18,410 nt of DNA from Lachnospiraceae bacterium (GTDB taxonomy: Bacteria > Bacillota > Clostridia > Lachnospirales > Lachnospiraceae): assembly GCA_014804225.1 (NCBI GenBank), contig JAAVAF010000069.1, positions 1 through 18,410 of the forward strand, written 5' to 3'. How positions within the stretch are numbered: position 1 is the first letter of the stretch; each line of letters starts with the position of its first letter. Positions 6,776-14,208 of the stretch are shown here, in pieces. Below the pieces are notes generated by a model. It was given only the letters and a program-made list of their open reading frames with translations, had not been told where the DNA came from and did not search any database. A program made the position numbers and the translations under genes.

Positions 6776-9027
6776 CGATGCATATATCCAATGAAGTGGC
6801 ATTTATTTTCAATCGCATCTTTTCTTATGCGAAAGATGCGCATTATGAGTATGTGACGCCGGAGTTACTGCTTTATATGATTTGCAAAAACAAGATATTT
6901 GCAAAAGCGTTTGTACGCTGCGGCGGTGATTTGAAACGGCTTGAAAAGGATTTAAAAGGATATCTTGACAATTATATGGAGGCGGATCTCGGTAAAGAGT
7001 GTACGCCGGAGCTTTCCGACGCAATGAGCGAGGTGCTTGGACGAGCGTGGGAAACGGCGCAAAACAGCGGGAAAATGGTCGCAGAGCTGTCGCATATTGT
7101 TCATGCAATTTATCAGTTGGACGAAAGTTATGCGGTTTATTATATGACCGTACAGGGTGTGGAGTATGCGCGGCTTTTACAGGAAATGGCAATCATAGAC
7201 GGTGAAGCGGGCAGTGATTTCTCTGGTGCGGACGCAGAACAGGATGCTGGAGAGCATGAGGAAGGGCAGGAAGGCGGAGCGCTTTGGCAGGAGTTTGCAG
7301 TGTGCATTAATGACACACTTGAAGGCGCAAATCCGCTGATTGGAAGAGAAGAAGAATTGGAACGCACCATGCAGATTTTGTGCCGCAAGGATAAGAACAA
7401 TCCTATGCACATCGGAGAACCGGGCGTCGGAAAGACCGCGATTACGTATGGACTTGCAAGACTGATGAATGAGGGAAAAGTGCCAAAGCCTTTACAAAAA
7501 GCGCGGATTTTTGCATTGGATTTGGGAAGCCTTCTTGCGGGTACGCAGTATCGCGGTGACTTTGAGAAGCGTTTTAAACGTGTGATGGACAGCATTTTAG
7601 ACGAGGAAAATCCGATTGTCTATATTGACGAAATCCATAATATTGTCGGCGCAGGTGCGGTAAACGGCGGTTCTTTTGACATTTCCAATATGTTAAAGCC
7701 GTATCTTGCAGGCGGACAGCTTCGGTTTATCGGCGCGACGACGTATGAGGAGTATAAGAAACATTTTGAGAAGAGTAAAAGCCTTGTGCGGCGGTTTCAA
7801 AATATTGATATCAAGGAGCCAACTGTTTCCGATACGGTAAAGATATTGGAAGGACTGCGTGAAAATTACGAGAACTACCATGATGTGAAATATGAAGAGG
7901 GCGTGCTTTTGTATGCGGCCCAAATGGCTTCCAAGTACATCAATGAGCGCTTTCTTCCAGATAAGGCAATTGATTTGATTGATGAGGCGGGCGCTTACAG
8001 ACGTATGCATCCACTTGACCAAACGAGTCAAACGGTAGACAAACTATTAATTGATGAAATCATTGCAAAGACCTGCAATATTCCAAAGCAGACAGTTGAA
8101 AATGATGAGGAACAGACGCTTGCGACACTCGAAAAACGAATGTTAACGCAAATTTACGGACAGGGTGAAGCACTGTCACAGGTGGTAAATGCGGTGAAAT
8201 TCTCCAGAGCAGGACTCTTGGAGGAAGGAAAGCCGCTTGCAAGCCTTTTGTTTGTGGGACCGACAGGGGTTGGAAAAACAGAAATTGCAAGAATTCTTGC
8301 AAAGGAGCTTGGTGTCAGTCTTGTACGCTTTGATATGAGTGAATATGAGGAAAAACATGCTGTGGCAAAGCTGATCGGCGCGCCAGCAGGCTATGTAGGA
8401 TATGAGGAGGGCGGACTTTTGACTGAGGAGGTCAGAAAGCACCCGCATTGTGTTCTTCTTTTAGATGAAATTGAGAAGGCGCATCCCGATATTTACAATA
8501 TATTGCTCCAGATTATGGACTATGCGACACTTACGGACAATCAGGGAAGAAAAGCGGATTTTCGCAACGTGATTGTAATTATGACATCAAATGCGGGCGC
8601 AAGCCGTATCGGAAAGCACGGGATTGGTTTTCGTGCCCAGGATGTGAGCGCAGATGTTATTCTGGAGGAGGTAAAGCGCATTTTCCAGCCAGAATTTCGG
8701 AATCGTCTGAGCAAAATCGTGGTATTTCATGCGATGAATGAAACAATGGCAGAGCAGATTGTGGAGAAAAAGCTTGGAGAACTTGGAGAGATGCTTGCAA
8801 AAAAGAAGATCCTCTTTACGGTAGATGCAGCAGCAAAATTGCTCATAAAAAAGAAAGGTATCAGTACAGAATTTGGCGCAAGGGAGATTGACCGCGTGAT
8901 TCAGGGAAGCATTAAGCCGCTTTTGGTGGACGAAATTTTGTTTGGGAAGCTTAAAGAGGGCGGAAGCTGTGTGCTTACGGCTTCAGAAGATGAATTTCAG
9001 ATTTTATTTGGAGAAGGGCAGGATTAA
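6772..9027 (+). CDS. clpA: ClpA, AAA+ unfoldase of the ClpAP protease
   Basis: A 751-residue class I Hsp100 unfoldase (E. coli ClpA has 758). Residues 1-150 are the Clp N-domain where ClpS docks, followed by an acidic linker near 145-165. AAA-1: Walker A GEPGVGKT (215-222), Walker B VYIDE (283-287). AAA-2: Walker A GPTGVGKT (496-503), Walker B LLLDE (562-566), with LTDNQGRKADFRN as in ClpA. The short spacing between modules, without a long coiled-coil M domain, excludes ClpB and argues against ClpC. The ClpP-docking loop reads IGF (618-620). It unfolds substrates using ATP and threads them into ClpP, which is not encoded here. The start is either ATG 6772 (overlapping clpS) or ATG 6778; AGGAGG at 6762-6767 is 4 and 10 bases away respectively, so MHISNEV may be the true start. 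Confidence 0.94.
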   Translation: MTMHISNEVAFIFNRIFSYAKDAHYEYVTPELLLYMICKNKIFAKAFVRCGGDLKRLEKDLKGYLDNYMEADLGKECTPELSDAMSEVLGRAWETAQNSGKMVAELSHIVHAIYQLDESYAVYYMTVQGVEYARLLQEMAIIDGEAGSDFSGADAEQDAGEHEEGQEGGALWQEFAVCINDTLEGANPLIGREEELERTMQILCRKDKNNPMHIGEPGVGKTAITYGLARLMNEGKVPKPLQKARIFALDLGSLLAGTQYRGDFEKRFKRVMDSILDEENPIVYIDEIHNIVGAGAVNGGSFDISNMLKPYLAGGQLRFIGATTYEEYKKHFEKSKSLVRRFQNIDIKEPTVSDTVKILEGLRENYENYHDVKYEEGVLLYAAQMASKYINERFLPDKAIDLIDEAGAYRRMHPLDQTSQTVDKLLIDEIIAKTCNIPKQTVENDEEQTLATLEKRMLTQIYGQGEALSQVVNAVKFSRAGLLEEGKPLASLLFVGPTGVGKTEIARILAKELGVSLVRFDMSEYEEKHAVAKLIGAPAGYVGYEEGGLLTEEVRKHPHCVLLLDEIEKAHPDIYNILLQIMDYATLTDNQGRKADFRNVIVIMTSNAGASRIGKHGIGFRAQDVSADVILEEVKRIFQPEFRNRLSKIVVFHAMNETMAEQIVEKKLGELGEMLAKKKILFTVDAAAKLLIKKKGISTEFGAREIDRVIQGSIKPLLVDEILFGKLKEGGSCVLTASEDEFQILFGEGQD

Positions 9028-9030
9028 AAT

Positions 9031-9693
9031 ATGCCGGTTTACAGGTTAAGCGAGGAGGAAGTATATTTTCCCAATCCGACACTTGCGCGTGAGGACGGAC
9101 TTTTGGCAGTAGGCGGCGATTTGTGCGTGGAGCGTTTGCTGCTTGCTTATTCCCATGGGATTTTTCCGTGGTATCATCCTGGTGATGAAATTCTTTGGTG
9201 GTGTCCGCATGAACGATTTGTGATATTTCCAAAGGAAATCCACATTTCGCGTTCCATGAAAAAATATATGAAAAAACATGAATTGCTCATAAAGCTGAAC
9301 CGCGATTTTGCAGATACCATGCACCGCTGCCGCATAAAGCGGGAGTTTGATGAGGGTACATGGATATCGGACGAGATGGAGGAGGCGTATGGTGCACTGC
9401 ATCAGGCGGGGTATGCGATGAGTGTAGAGGTTTTTGAGGACGGTATTCTTGCAGGGGGACTTTATGGTGTCGTAATTGGACGATGCTTTTTTGGGGAGAG
9501 TATGTTTTCGGAGAAGGAGAACGGTTCGAAAATCGCACTGATTGCGTTTGCAAAAATGCTTGCCGAGAACGCGTTTGTGCTGATTGACTGTCAGTTTCAT
9601 ACGGAGCATTTGGAGAGCATGGGCGGACGTTATATTTCGTGGGAGGAGTATGACAGGCTTTTACAGGAAGGGATTGGAAGTAAATTTTCTTAA
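9031..9693 (+). CDS. aat: leucyl/phenylalanyl-tRNA-protein transferase
   Basis: A 220-residue Aat protein (E. coli: 234). Diagnostic stretches are visible: YSHGIFPWYHPGDEILWWCP at about residues 40-60, FGESMFSEKENGSK, and DCQFHTEHLESMGGR near the C-terminus. Aat moves Leu or Phe from aminoacyl-tRNA onto proteins with N-terminal Arg or Lys, making primary N-degrons that ClpS recognises. It starts 3 bases after the clpA stop with a weak AGGA 7 bases upstream, so it is almost certainly co-transcribed with clpS-clpA; writer, reader and unfoldase form one operon. No terminator is obvious before the next promoter at 9717. Confidence 0.95.
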   Translation: MPVYRLSEEEVYFPNPTLAREDGLLAVGGDLCVERLLLAYSHGIFPWYHPGDEILWWCPHERFVIFPKEIHISRSMKKYMKKHELLIKLNRDFADTMHRCRIKREFDEGTWISDEMEEAYGALHQAGYAMSVEVFEDGILAGGLYGVVIGRCFFGESMFSEKENGSKIALIAFAKMLAENAFVLIDCQFHTEHLESMGGRYISWEEYDRLLQEGIGSKFS

Positions 9694-9716
9694 CGCAAAT
9701 TTGTACAAAAAAACAA

Positions 9717-9746
9717 TTGAGATAACATTGTGGTTTCGTATATAAT
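9717..9746 (+). promoter_or_regulatory. sigma-A promoter for the Cys-domain/EAL gene
   Basis: TTGAGA (9717-9722), 18-base spacer, TATAAT (9741-9746). The predicted start is near 9753, giving a leader of about 32 bases before GTG 9785. It separates this gene from the clpS-clpA-aat operon. Confidence 0.7.
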
Positions 9747-9784
9747 GAAAAAAAGACTGTTGATAACGGAAGGGAGAAAACACT

Positions 9785-11530
9785 GTGACACATTTGGAAA
9801 AAGCAGTACAGCTTCAAAGAGACGGTTATCATTGTTCACAGGCAATTGTGGGTGCGTTTGCAGAGGAGCTTGGATATAACATCAAGGATGCCTTTAAGAT
9901 TAGCACCTGCTTTGGTGGTGGAATGCGTGAGGGTGGCATATGCGGCTGTATCACGGCATCGTTTATGGTGCTTGGAATGGCGCTTGGATTTTACGACCCT
10001 CAGGATAAGGCGCTTGAAATGTACGGCAATAAAAAAGCAGAAGAGTTCCTTGCTCTTTTCAAGGAACGAATGAATGGTGATATCACCTGTAAGAAAATTC
10101 TTGGCTATAATATAGCGGAACCCGACGACTTGGCAGTCATTCGCCAAGAAGGACTGATGCCAAAACTTTGTCCGCGTGCGATGAGTGTCTGCATCGGGAT
10201 TCTTGAAGAGATGATTCGGGAATATCGTACTAGGGAAGAGGAACTTGCGGATGAAAATGTGGAAGAGGCAGGTGACATGGGCTCTGCAATCACACGAGTG
10301 GACAAGCGGCGCACGTTTATGAGAAGCGTGACAAGGCTTTTGGAGGATGAGGAGAAAAATGTCGCGTTCATACAATTTGACATTAGGCGCTTCAAAATTA
10401 TAAATGATTTATATGGTGAAAAATTTGGCGATCAGGTGTTGTTTTTTATTTATGAAAAACTAAAAACGCTCTGTAACGAGAATCGTTTTTTTATGAATCT
10501 GCGCGCTGATTTGTTTCTTGTTGTGACGGCGTATGAGTCATTTGAGGAGCTTGACGATTTTATCGCACTTTTGGAAAAGGAGTTTGAATCGTTTAAGAAA
10601 GTAAAGCTGCAGTTGATTTTCGGTATCTATATTGTCGAGGACAGAAGTATGGAAATTCGACAGATGGAGGACCGTGCAGCGATGGCGAGAAAGTCGGCAA
10701 AGCGCGAAGCGGTCACAAATAAGCTGTATTATCAGGAGAAATTCAAAGAGCTTTTATATACGCGCAAGTTTATCGAAGAGAACATGAAAGCGGCGATTGC
10801 TGAGAAGCAGTTTCAAATGTATCTTCAGCCAAAGTATAGTATTTCACAAAACAAAATCGTGGGCGCAGAGGCGCTTGTGCGTTGGATTCATCCGCAGAGA
10901 GGGATGGTATATCCTAACGAATTTATTCCGATTATTGAGGAGAACGGTTTTATCCGAAATGTGGACTATTACATATGGGAGGAAGCTGCCCGTTTTATTA
11001 AAAAGTGTGCTGATTTGGGGATTAACGATTGTCCGATATCGGTGAACGTGTCAAGACAGCATTTGAAGGATACGGAGTTTATTCATGTCCTTATGAAGGA
11101 CATTGACACAATGGGAATCGACAAGTCGCTTCTTGAACTTGAAATTACAGAAACGGCAGATAACTATGAAATAACGAGGATGGCGGAGCTGATCAAAGAA
11201 GATGGTTTTACACTTTTGATGGACGATTTCGGGAGCGGTTATTCGTCGCTGAATGTGCTTTTGGAAACGCCGTTTGACGTCTTAAAGTTAGATAAGAAGT
11301 TCATGGACAATATGATGGCATCGAAAAAGGGAATGCTGATTTTGGAATATGTGGTAGCGATGGCGAAAAAGCTGGAGCTTGGACTTTTAGCGGAGGGTGT
11401 TGAAACGAAAGAGCAAGTTGCGCTATTGTCTGAAATCGGATGCGATAGAGTTCAGGGTTATTATTATGCAAAGCCAATGCCTCAGGAGGAATTTTTTGAA
11501 AAACTTCTAACGGACAGAGGAAAAAAATAA
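9785..11530 (+). CDS. C_GCAxxG_C_C domain - degenerate GGDEF - EAL c-di-GMP phosphodiesterase
   Basis: A 581-residue three-part protein. Residues 1-145 match the C_GCAxxG_C_C family, a small cysteine-rich domain usually found alone and thought to be redox- or metal-linked. Cysteines lie at 17, 42, 53, 55, 102, 129 and 136, with CFGGGMREGGICGC as core. Residues 165-310 have a GGDEF-like fold (FDIRRFKIINDLYGEKFGDQ), but the signature is RADLF (240-244), so cyclase activity is unlikely. Residues 325-575 form an EAL domain with the expected catalytic set: EAL (362-364), NVSRQHL, LEITET, DDFGSG (480-485), LKLDKKF, AEGVET and QGYYYAKP. It should hydrolyse c-di-GMP in the cytosol; no membrane segment is seen. 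AGGGAG (9771-9776) is 8 bases before the GTG start. Sensing by the cysteine domain is inferred. Confidence 0.88.
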   Translation: MTHLEKAVQLQRDGYHCSQAIVGAFAEELGYNIKDAFKISTCFGGGMREGGICGCITASFMVLGMALGFYDPQDKALEMYGNKKAEEFLALFKERMNGDITCKKILGYNIAEPDDLAVIRQEGLMPKLCPRAMSVCIGILEEMIREYRTREEELADENVEEAGDMGSAITRVDKRRTFMRSVTRLLEDEEKNVAFIQFDIRRFKIINDLYGEKFGDQVLFFIYEKLKTLCNENRFFMNLRADLFLVVTAYESFEELDDFIALLEKEFESFKKVKLQLIFGIYIVEDRSMEIRQMEDRAAMARKSAKREAVTNKLYYQEKFKELLYTRKFIEENMKAAIAEKQFQMYLQPKYSISQNKIVGAEALVRWIHPQRGMVYPNEFIPIIEENGFIRNVDYYIWEEAARFIKKCADLGINDCPISVNVSRQHLKDTEFIHVLMKDIDTMGIDKSLLELEITETADNYEITRMAELIKEDGFTLLMDDFGSGYSSLNVLLETPFDVLKLDKKFMDNMMASKKGMLILEYVVAMAKKLELGLLAEGVETKEQVALLSEIGCDRVQGYYYAKPMPQEEFFEKLLTDRGKK

Positions 11531-11539
11531 AAAATGTAC

Positions 11540-11568
11540 TTGCTTTTTTAAAAAATCTGTTATATACT
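11540..11568 (+). promoter_or_regulatory. promoter for the tRNA-Glu pair
   Basis: TTGCTT (11540-11545), 17-base spacer, TATACT (11563-11568). It lies 10 bases after the stop of the EAL gene and about 40 bases before the first tRNA. A 7-bp stem AGCTGTC (11574-11580) / GACAGCT (11595-11601) sits between the -10 box and the tRNA, probably in the 5' leader of the precursor; it lacks a T-run and so is not a clear terminator. Confidence 0.65.
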
Positions 11569-11609
11569 TTAATAGCTGTCTGCATAAAACGGTGGACAGC
11601 TACGGTTAT

Positions 11610-11681
11610 GGCTCGTTGGTCAAGCGGTTAAGACGTCGCCCTCTCACGGCGAAAACAGGGGTTCGATTCCCCTACGAGCTG
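11610..11681 (+). tRNA. tRNA-Glu (anticodon CTC)
   Basis: A complete 72-base cloverleaf. The acceptor stem is GGCTCGT/ACGAGCT with a G-U first pair. The D stem is GTC/GAC, the anticodon stem TCGCC/GGCGA with loop CTCTCAC and anticodon CTC, and the T arm AGGGG-TTCGATT-CCCCT. The discriminator is G, and CCA is not encoded. The anticodon arm matches bacterial tRNA-Glu. Confidence 0.95.
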
Positions 11682-11736
11682 TTAAGCGGTTTCATTCGCT
11701 TAGACAGAACTTTAATAATAAAATACTTATTTGTAT

Positions 11737-11808
11737 GGCTCGTTGGTCAAGCGGTTAAGACGTCGCCCTCTCACGGCGAAAACAGGGGTTCGATTCCCCT
11801 ACGAGCTG
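11737..11808 (+). tRNA. tRNA-Glu (anticodon CTC), identical second copy
   Basis: Base-for-base identical to the tRNA at 11610-11681 and separated from it by 55 bases of unrelated spacer, so a tandem duplication of the gene with diverged or replaced spacer. There is no separate promoter in the spacer, hence it is probably processed from one precursor. The anticodon CTC reads GAG. Confidence 0.95.
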
Positions 11809-11840
11809 TTGACTGTTTAAAACAGCCCAACCCAAACAGG

Positions 11841-11868
11841 GCGCTTGGAGCATCTTCAGGCGCTTTCT
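11841..11868 (+). terminator. possible terminator after the tRNA pair
   Basis: GCGCTTGGA (11841-11849) can pair with TTCAGGCGC (11855-11863), including two G-U pairs, with a 5-base loop. It is followed by TTTCT and then A-rich sequence, so the T-run is poor and the call is tentative. Confidence 0.45.
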
Positions 11869-11979
11869 AAAAAAGAACGAATAAATTCTAATACAATATC
11901 ACAATTATTCTGAAATTCACAATTTTCACAATTTTTTCAGAAATTAATAAAGTTTAAAAAAAGTTAATACTTAATTAAC

Positions 11980-12008
11980 TTGTTATGTCACTCGTTTTCA
12001 GATATAAT
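11980..12008 (+). promoter_or_regulatory. sigma-A promoter for citrate synthase
   Basis: TTGTTA (11980-11985), 17-base spacer, TATAAT (12003-12008). The region just upstream (11880-11975) is very A/T rich with no coding potential, which could act as an UP-element-like stretch. The predicted start near 12015 gives a leader of about 105 bases, longer than usual in this window. Confidence 0.7.
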
Positions 12009-12050
12009 AAATAGTGTCAGCAAATGTAAAAGTGGATAAATAAAAAAGAA

Positions 12051-12111
12051 AGGGAATAATTATAAGGACCGATCCCTGATTGATGTGGAAGTGATATATA
12101 ATTATTTAAGG
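12051..12111 (+). promoter_or_regulatory. structured leader hairpin before citrate synthase
   Basis: A perfect 10-bp inverted repeat, AATAATTATA (12055-12064) and TATAATTATT (12097-12106), ends one base before the AAGG ribosome binding site (12108-12111). AGGGA (12051-12055) can instead pair with TCCCT (12073-12077), which overlaps the 5' arm, so two exclusive folds are possible. No known riboswitch class is recognised; a role in translation control is inferred. Confidence 0.4.
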
Positions 12112-12119
12112 TGTTGTGA

Positions 12120-13538
12120 ATGGAAACAAAAATAGAAAACACAATTAAAGCGTTTACACAGGAATATTCAAAGGTATGTGTTGAGAACAACGCGATCAAC
12201 GCCGGACTGTTTGAAGAATATGGAGTAAAAAGAGGACTTCGCGATAAAAACGGTAAGGGTGTCTTATCGGGATTGACAAATATTTCATTGATAAAATCTT
12301 CTGAGGAGATCGATGGCAAGACCGTTCCCTGCGAAGGACAGTTATACTATAGAGGATATAATATTTATGATTTGGTGAGAGGATTTAAGACAGATGACCG
12401 TTTGGGGTTTGAAGAGTGTGCATATCTGCTTCTTTTTGGTGAACTTCCGAATAGGGAGCAGCTTGTCAATTTTAAAAAGACGCTTGGTTACAGCATGACG
12501 CTTCCGACAAACTTTGTGAGAGACGTCATTATGAAAGCACCGAGTCATGATATTATGAATTCGCTGACAAAAAGTGTGCTCACGCTTGCTTCTTATGATG
12601 ATACGGTAATGGATATGTCGCTTGACAACGTGCTTCGGCAGAGCCTGATGCTAATCAGTGTCTTTCCAATGCTTTCCGTATATGGATATCATGCGTACAA
12701 TCACTATGAATGTGATGAAAGTTTATATATTCACAGACCCGATCCGAAACTGTCAACGGCGGAGAATCTGCTTCGTATGTTAAGACCGGATATGTCTTAT
12801 ACGGCGATAGAGGCGAGTGTGCTTGATGCAGCGTTGGTGCTTCATATGGAGCATGGCGGCGGAAACAATTCAACCTTTACGACGCGCGTGGTCACAAGTG
12901 CGGGGTCAGATACATATTCCGTTATCGCAGCAGCGCTTTCTTCGCTGAAAGGACCCAAGCACGGTGGTGCCAATATCAAGGTTGTACAGATGATGGAAGA
13001 TTTGCGGCGCAATGTTGATGATGTGACAGATGAGGAGCAGGTAAGAGCGTATCTGTACAGACTTCTGAATAAGGAGGCGTTTGACAGAAGCGGACTGATT
13101 TACGGAATGGGACATGCCGTGTACTCGATTTCCGACCCGCGTGCAAAAGTGTTTAAAACATATGTTGAGAAACTTGCTACGGAAAAACATCGTCATAAAG
13201 ATTTTGAATTGTATTCTATGATTGAGCGTCTGGCACCGGAGGTGATTGCCGAAAAGTGCAGGATTTATAAAGGAGTCAGTGCAAATGTAGATTTTTATAG
13301 TGGTTTTGTATATAGTATGCTTGATATTCCACTTGAATTGTACACGCCGATTTTTGCGATTGCAAGAATTGTCGGCTGGAGTGCGCACAGAATGGAAGAG
13401 TTAATCAATGTTGACAAGATTATCAGACCGGCCTATAAGAGCATTGTGACGCTGAAACCGTACGAAACGCTGCAGCAGCGGTCGACGCCAAAGCTTGACG
13501 GACATGATGAAAAGATATATAAGCTTCCGATGAATTAG
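12120..13538 (+). CDS. gltA: citrate synthase
   Basis: A 472-residue citrate/2-methylcitrate synthase. The catalytic residues are in place: His in MEHGGGNNST, His in YGMGHAVYSISDPRAK, and Asp in NVDFYSGFVY, with LKGPKHGGAN as the second substrate-binding signature. It condenses oxaloacetate with acetyl-CoA to citrate in the cytosol. In anaerobic Clostridia this feeds an incomplete TCA route to 2-oxoglutarate and glutamate. The N-terminal 45 residues before LSGLTNISLI are longer than in E. coli-type enzymes. The start is ATG 12120 with AAGG 8 bases upstream. It stands alone with its own promoter and no aconitase or isocitrate dehydrogenase neighbour here. A methylcitrate synthase role cannot be excluded. 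Confidence 0.92.
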   Translation: METKIENTIKAFTQEYSKVCVENNAINAGLFEEYGVKRGLRDKNGKGVLSGLTNISLIKSSEEIDGKTVPCEGQLYYRGYNIYDLVRGFKTDDRLGFEECAYLLLFGELPNREQLVNFKKTLGYSMTLPTNFVRDVIMKAPSHDIMNSLTKSVLTLASYDDTVMDMSLDNVLRQSLMLISVFPMLSVYGYHAYNHYECDESLYIHRPDPKLSTAENLLRMLRPDMSYTAIEASVLDAALVLHMEHGGGNNSTFTTRVVTSAGSDTYSVIAAALSSLKGPKHGGANIKVVQMMEDLRRNVDDVTDEEQVRAYLYRLLNKEAFDRSGLIYGMGHAVYSISDPRAKVFKTYVEKLATEKHRHKDFELYSMIERLAPEVIAEKCRIYKGVSANVDFYSGFVYSMLDIPLELYTPIFAIARIVGWSAHRMEELINVDKIIRPAYKSIVTLKPYETLQQRSTPKLDGHDEKIYKLPMN

Positions 13539-13577
13539 GAATTTTCAAAGTTTTTTGGGAGATTTTTGAAAAAACTA

Positions 13578-13606
13578 TTGCATTTTATGCGGTAAAGTGC
13601 TAGAAT
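13578..13606 (+). promoter_or_regulatory. sigma-A promoter for the rimP-nusA-infB operon
   Basis: TTGCAT (13578-13583), 17-base spacer, TAGAAT (13601-13606). The predicted start is near 13613, so the transcript carries about 80 bases of leader containing the hairpin at 13636-13659 before rimP. Confidence 0.7.
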
Positions 13607-13635
13607 GACTAAGGTTAAATAATGTTAGATGATGG

Positions 13636-13662
13636 AGAGTGAACTTGCGAGTTCACTCTTTT
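13636..13662 (+). terminator. leader terminator/attenuator upstream of rimP-nusA
   Basis: A perfect 10-bp stem AGAGTGAACT (13636-13645) / AGTTCACTCT (13650-13659) with loop TGCG ends in TTTT (13659-13662). It lies after the promoter and before rimP, where it can only act on this operon. Stability plus a short U-run suggest partial termination. Because NusA itself stimulates pausing and intrinsic termination, feedback control is a reasonable inference. Confidence 0.6.
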
Positions 13663-13692
13663 GTTACTGTATAGGTACATTAGAGGTGGAGA

Positions 13693-14169
13693 ATGGCAAA
13701 AAAGGATATTTACGAGGAGCGCACGGAAGCGCTTTTAGAGCCGATTGCGGCGGCAAACGGCTGTGAGATTTATGACGTGGAGTATGTCAAGGAGGGCAGT
13801 GACTGGTATTTGCGGGCATATCTGGATAAGCCTGATGGTGTGAATATTGTTGATTGTGAGAATGTAAGCCGGGCATTGTCAGAAAAGCTTGACGAGGAGG
13901 ACTTTATTCCCGATGCATATATTCTTGAGGTGTCAAGTCCGGGACTTGGCAGAGCATTGAAAAAAGACAGACATCTTGAGCGGAGCCTTGGAGACGAGGT
14001 GGAGATAAAAACTTACAAGCCGATTGACCGACAAAAGGAATTTGTCGGCATTCTGAAAGCATATGATAAAGACACGGTTACAATTGAGATGGAGGATGCT
14101 GAGGGCGTGGCGAGCAGAACCTTTGCAAAAGCAGATATCGCAATTATAAGACTTACATTTGACTTTTAG
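13693..14169 (+). CDS. rimP: ribosome maturation factor RimP
   Basis: A 158-residue RimP (DUF150, YlxS in Bacillus). The N-terminal alpha/beta domain contains CEIYDVEYVKEGSDWYLRAYLD and the signature LEVSSPGLGRALKKDRH; the C-terminal SH3-like domain begins near DEVEIKTYKPIDRQKEF. RimP binds the 30S subunit and helps late assembly around S12. GGTGGAG lies just ahead of ATG 13693. It is first gene of the conserved Gram-positive order rimP-nusA-ylxR-ylxQ-infB and is 39 bases from nusA. Confidence 0.95.
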   Translation: MAKKDIYEERTEALLEPIAAANGCEIYDVEYVKEGSDWYLRAYLDKPDGVNIVDCENVSRALSEKLDEEDFIPDAYILEVSSPGLGRALKKDRHLERSLGDEVEIKTYKPIDRQKEFVGILKAYDKDTVTIEMEDAEGVASRTFAKADIAIIRLTFDF

Positions 14170-14208
14170 GTCAAATTCGTAAATAAAGAAAGGAGCATTG
14201 TTACTAAA

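Noticed and set aside
11592..11870. 92-codon plus-strand open frame across the tRNA region
   Set aside because: It reads straight through both tRNA-Glu genes, has no ribosome binding site and encodes repeated tRNA-derived sequence.
13542..13578. A/T-only inverted repeats after citrate synthase (for example TTTTCAAA/TTTGAAAA)
   Set aside because: Weak, no G/C in most of the stem and no T-run after it; not a convincing terminator.
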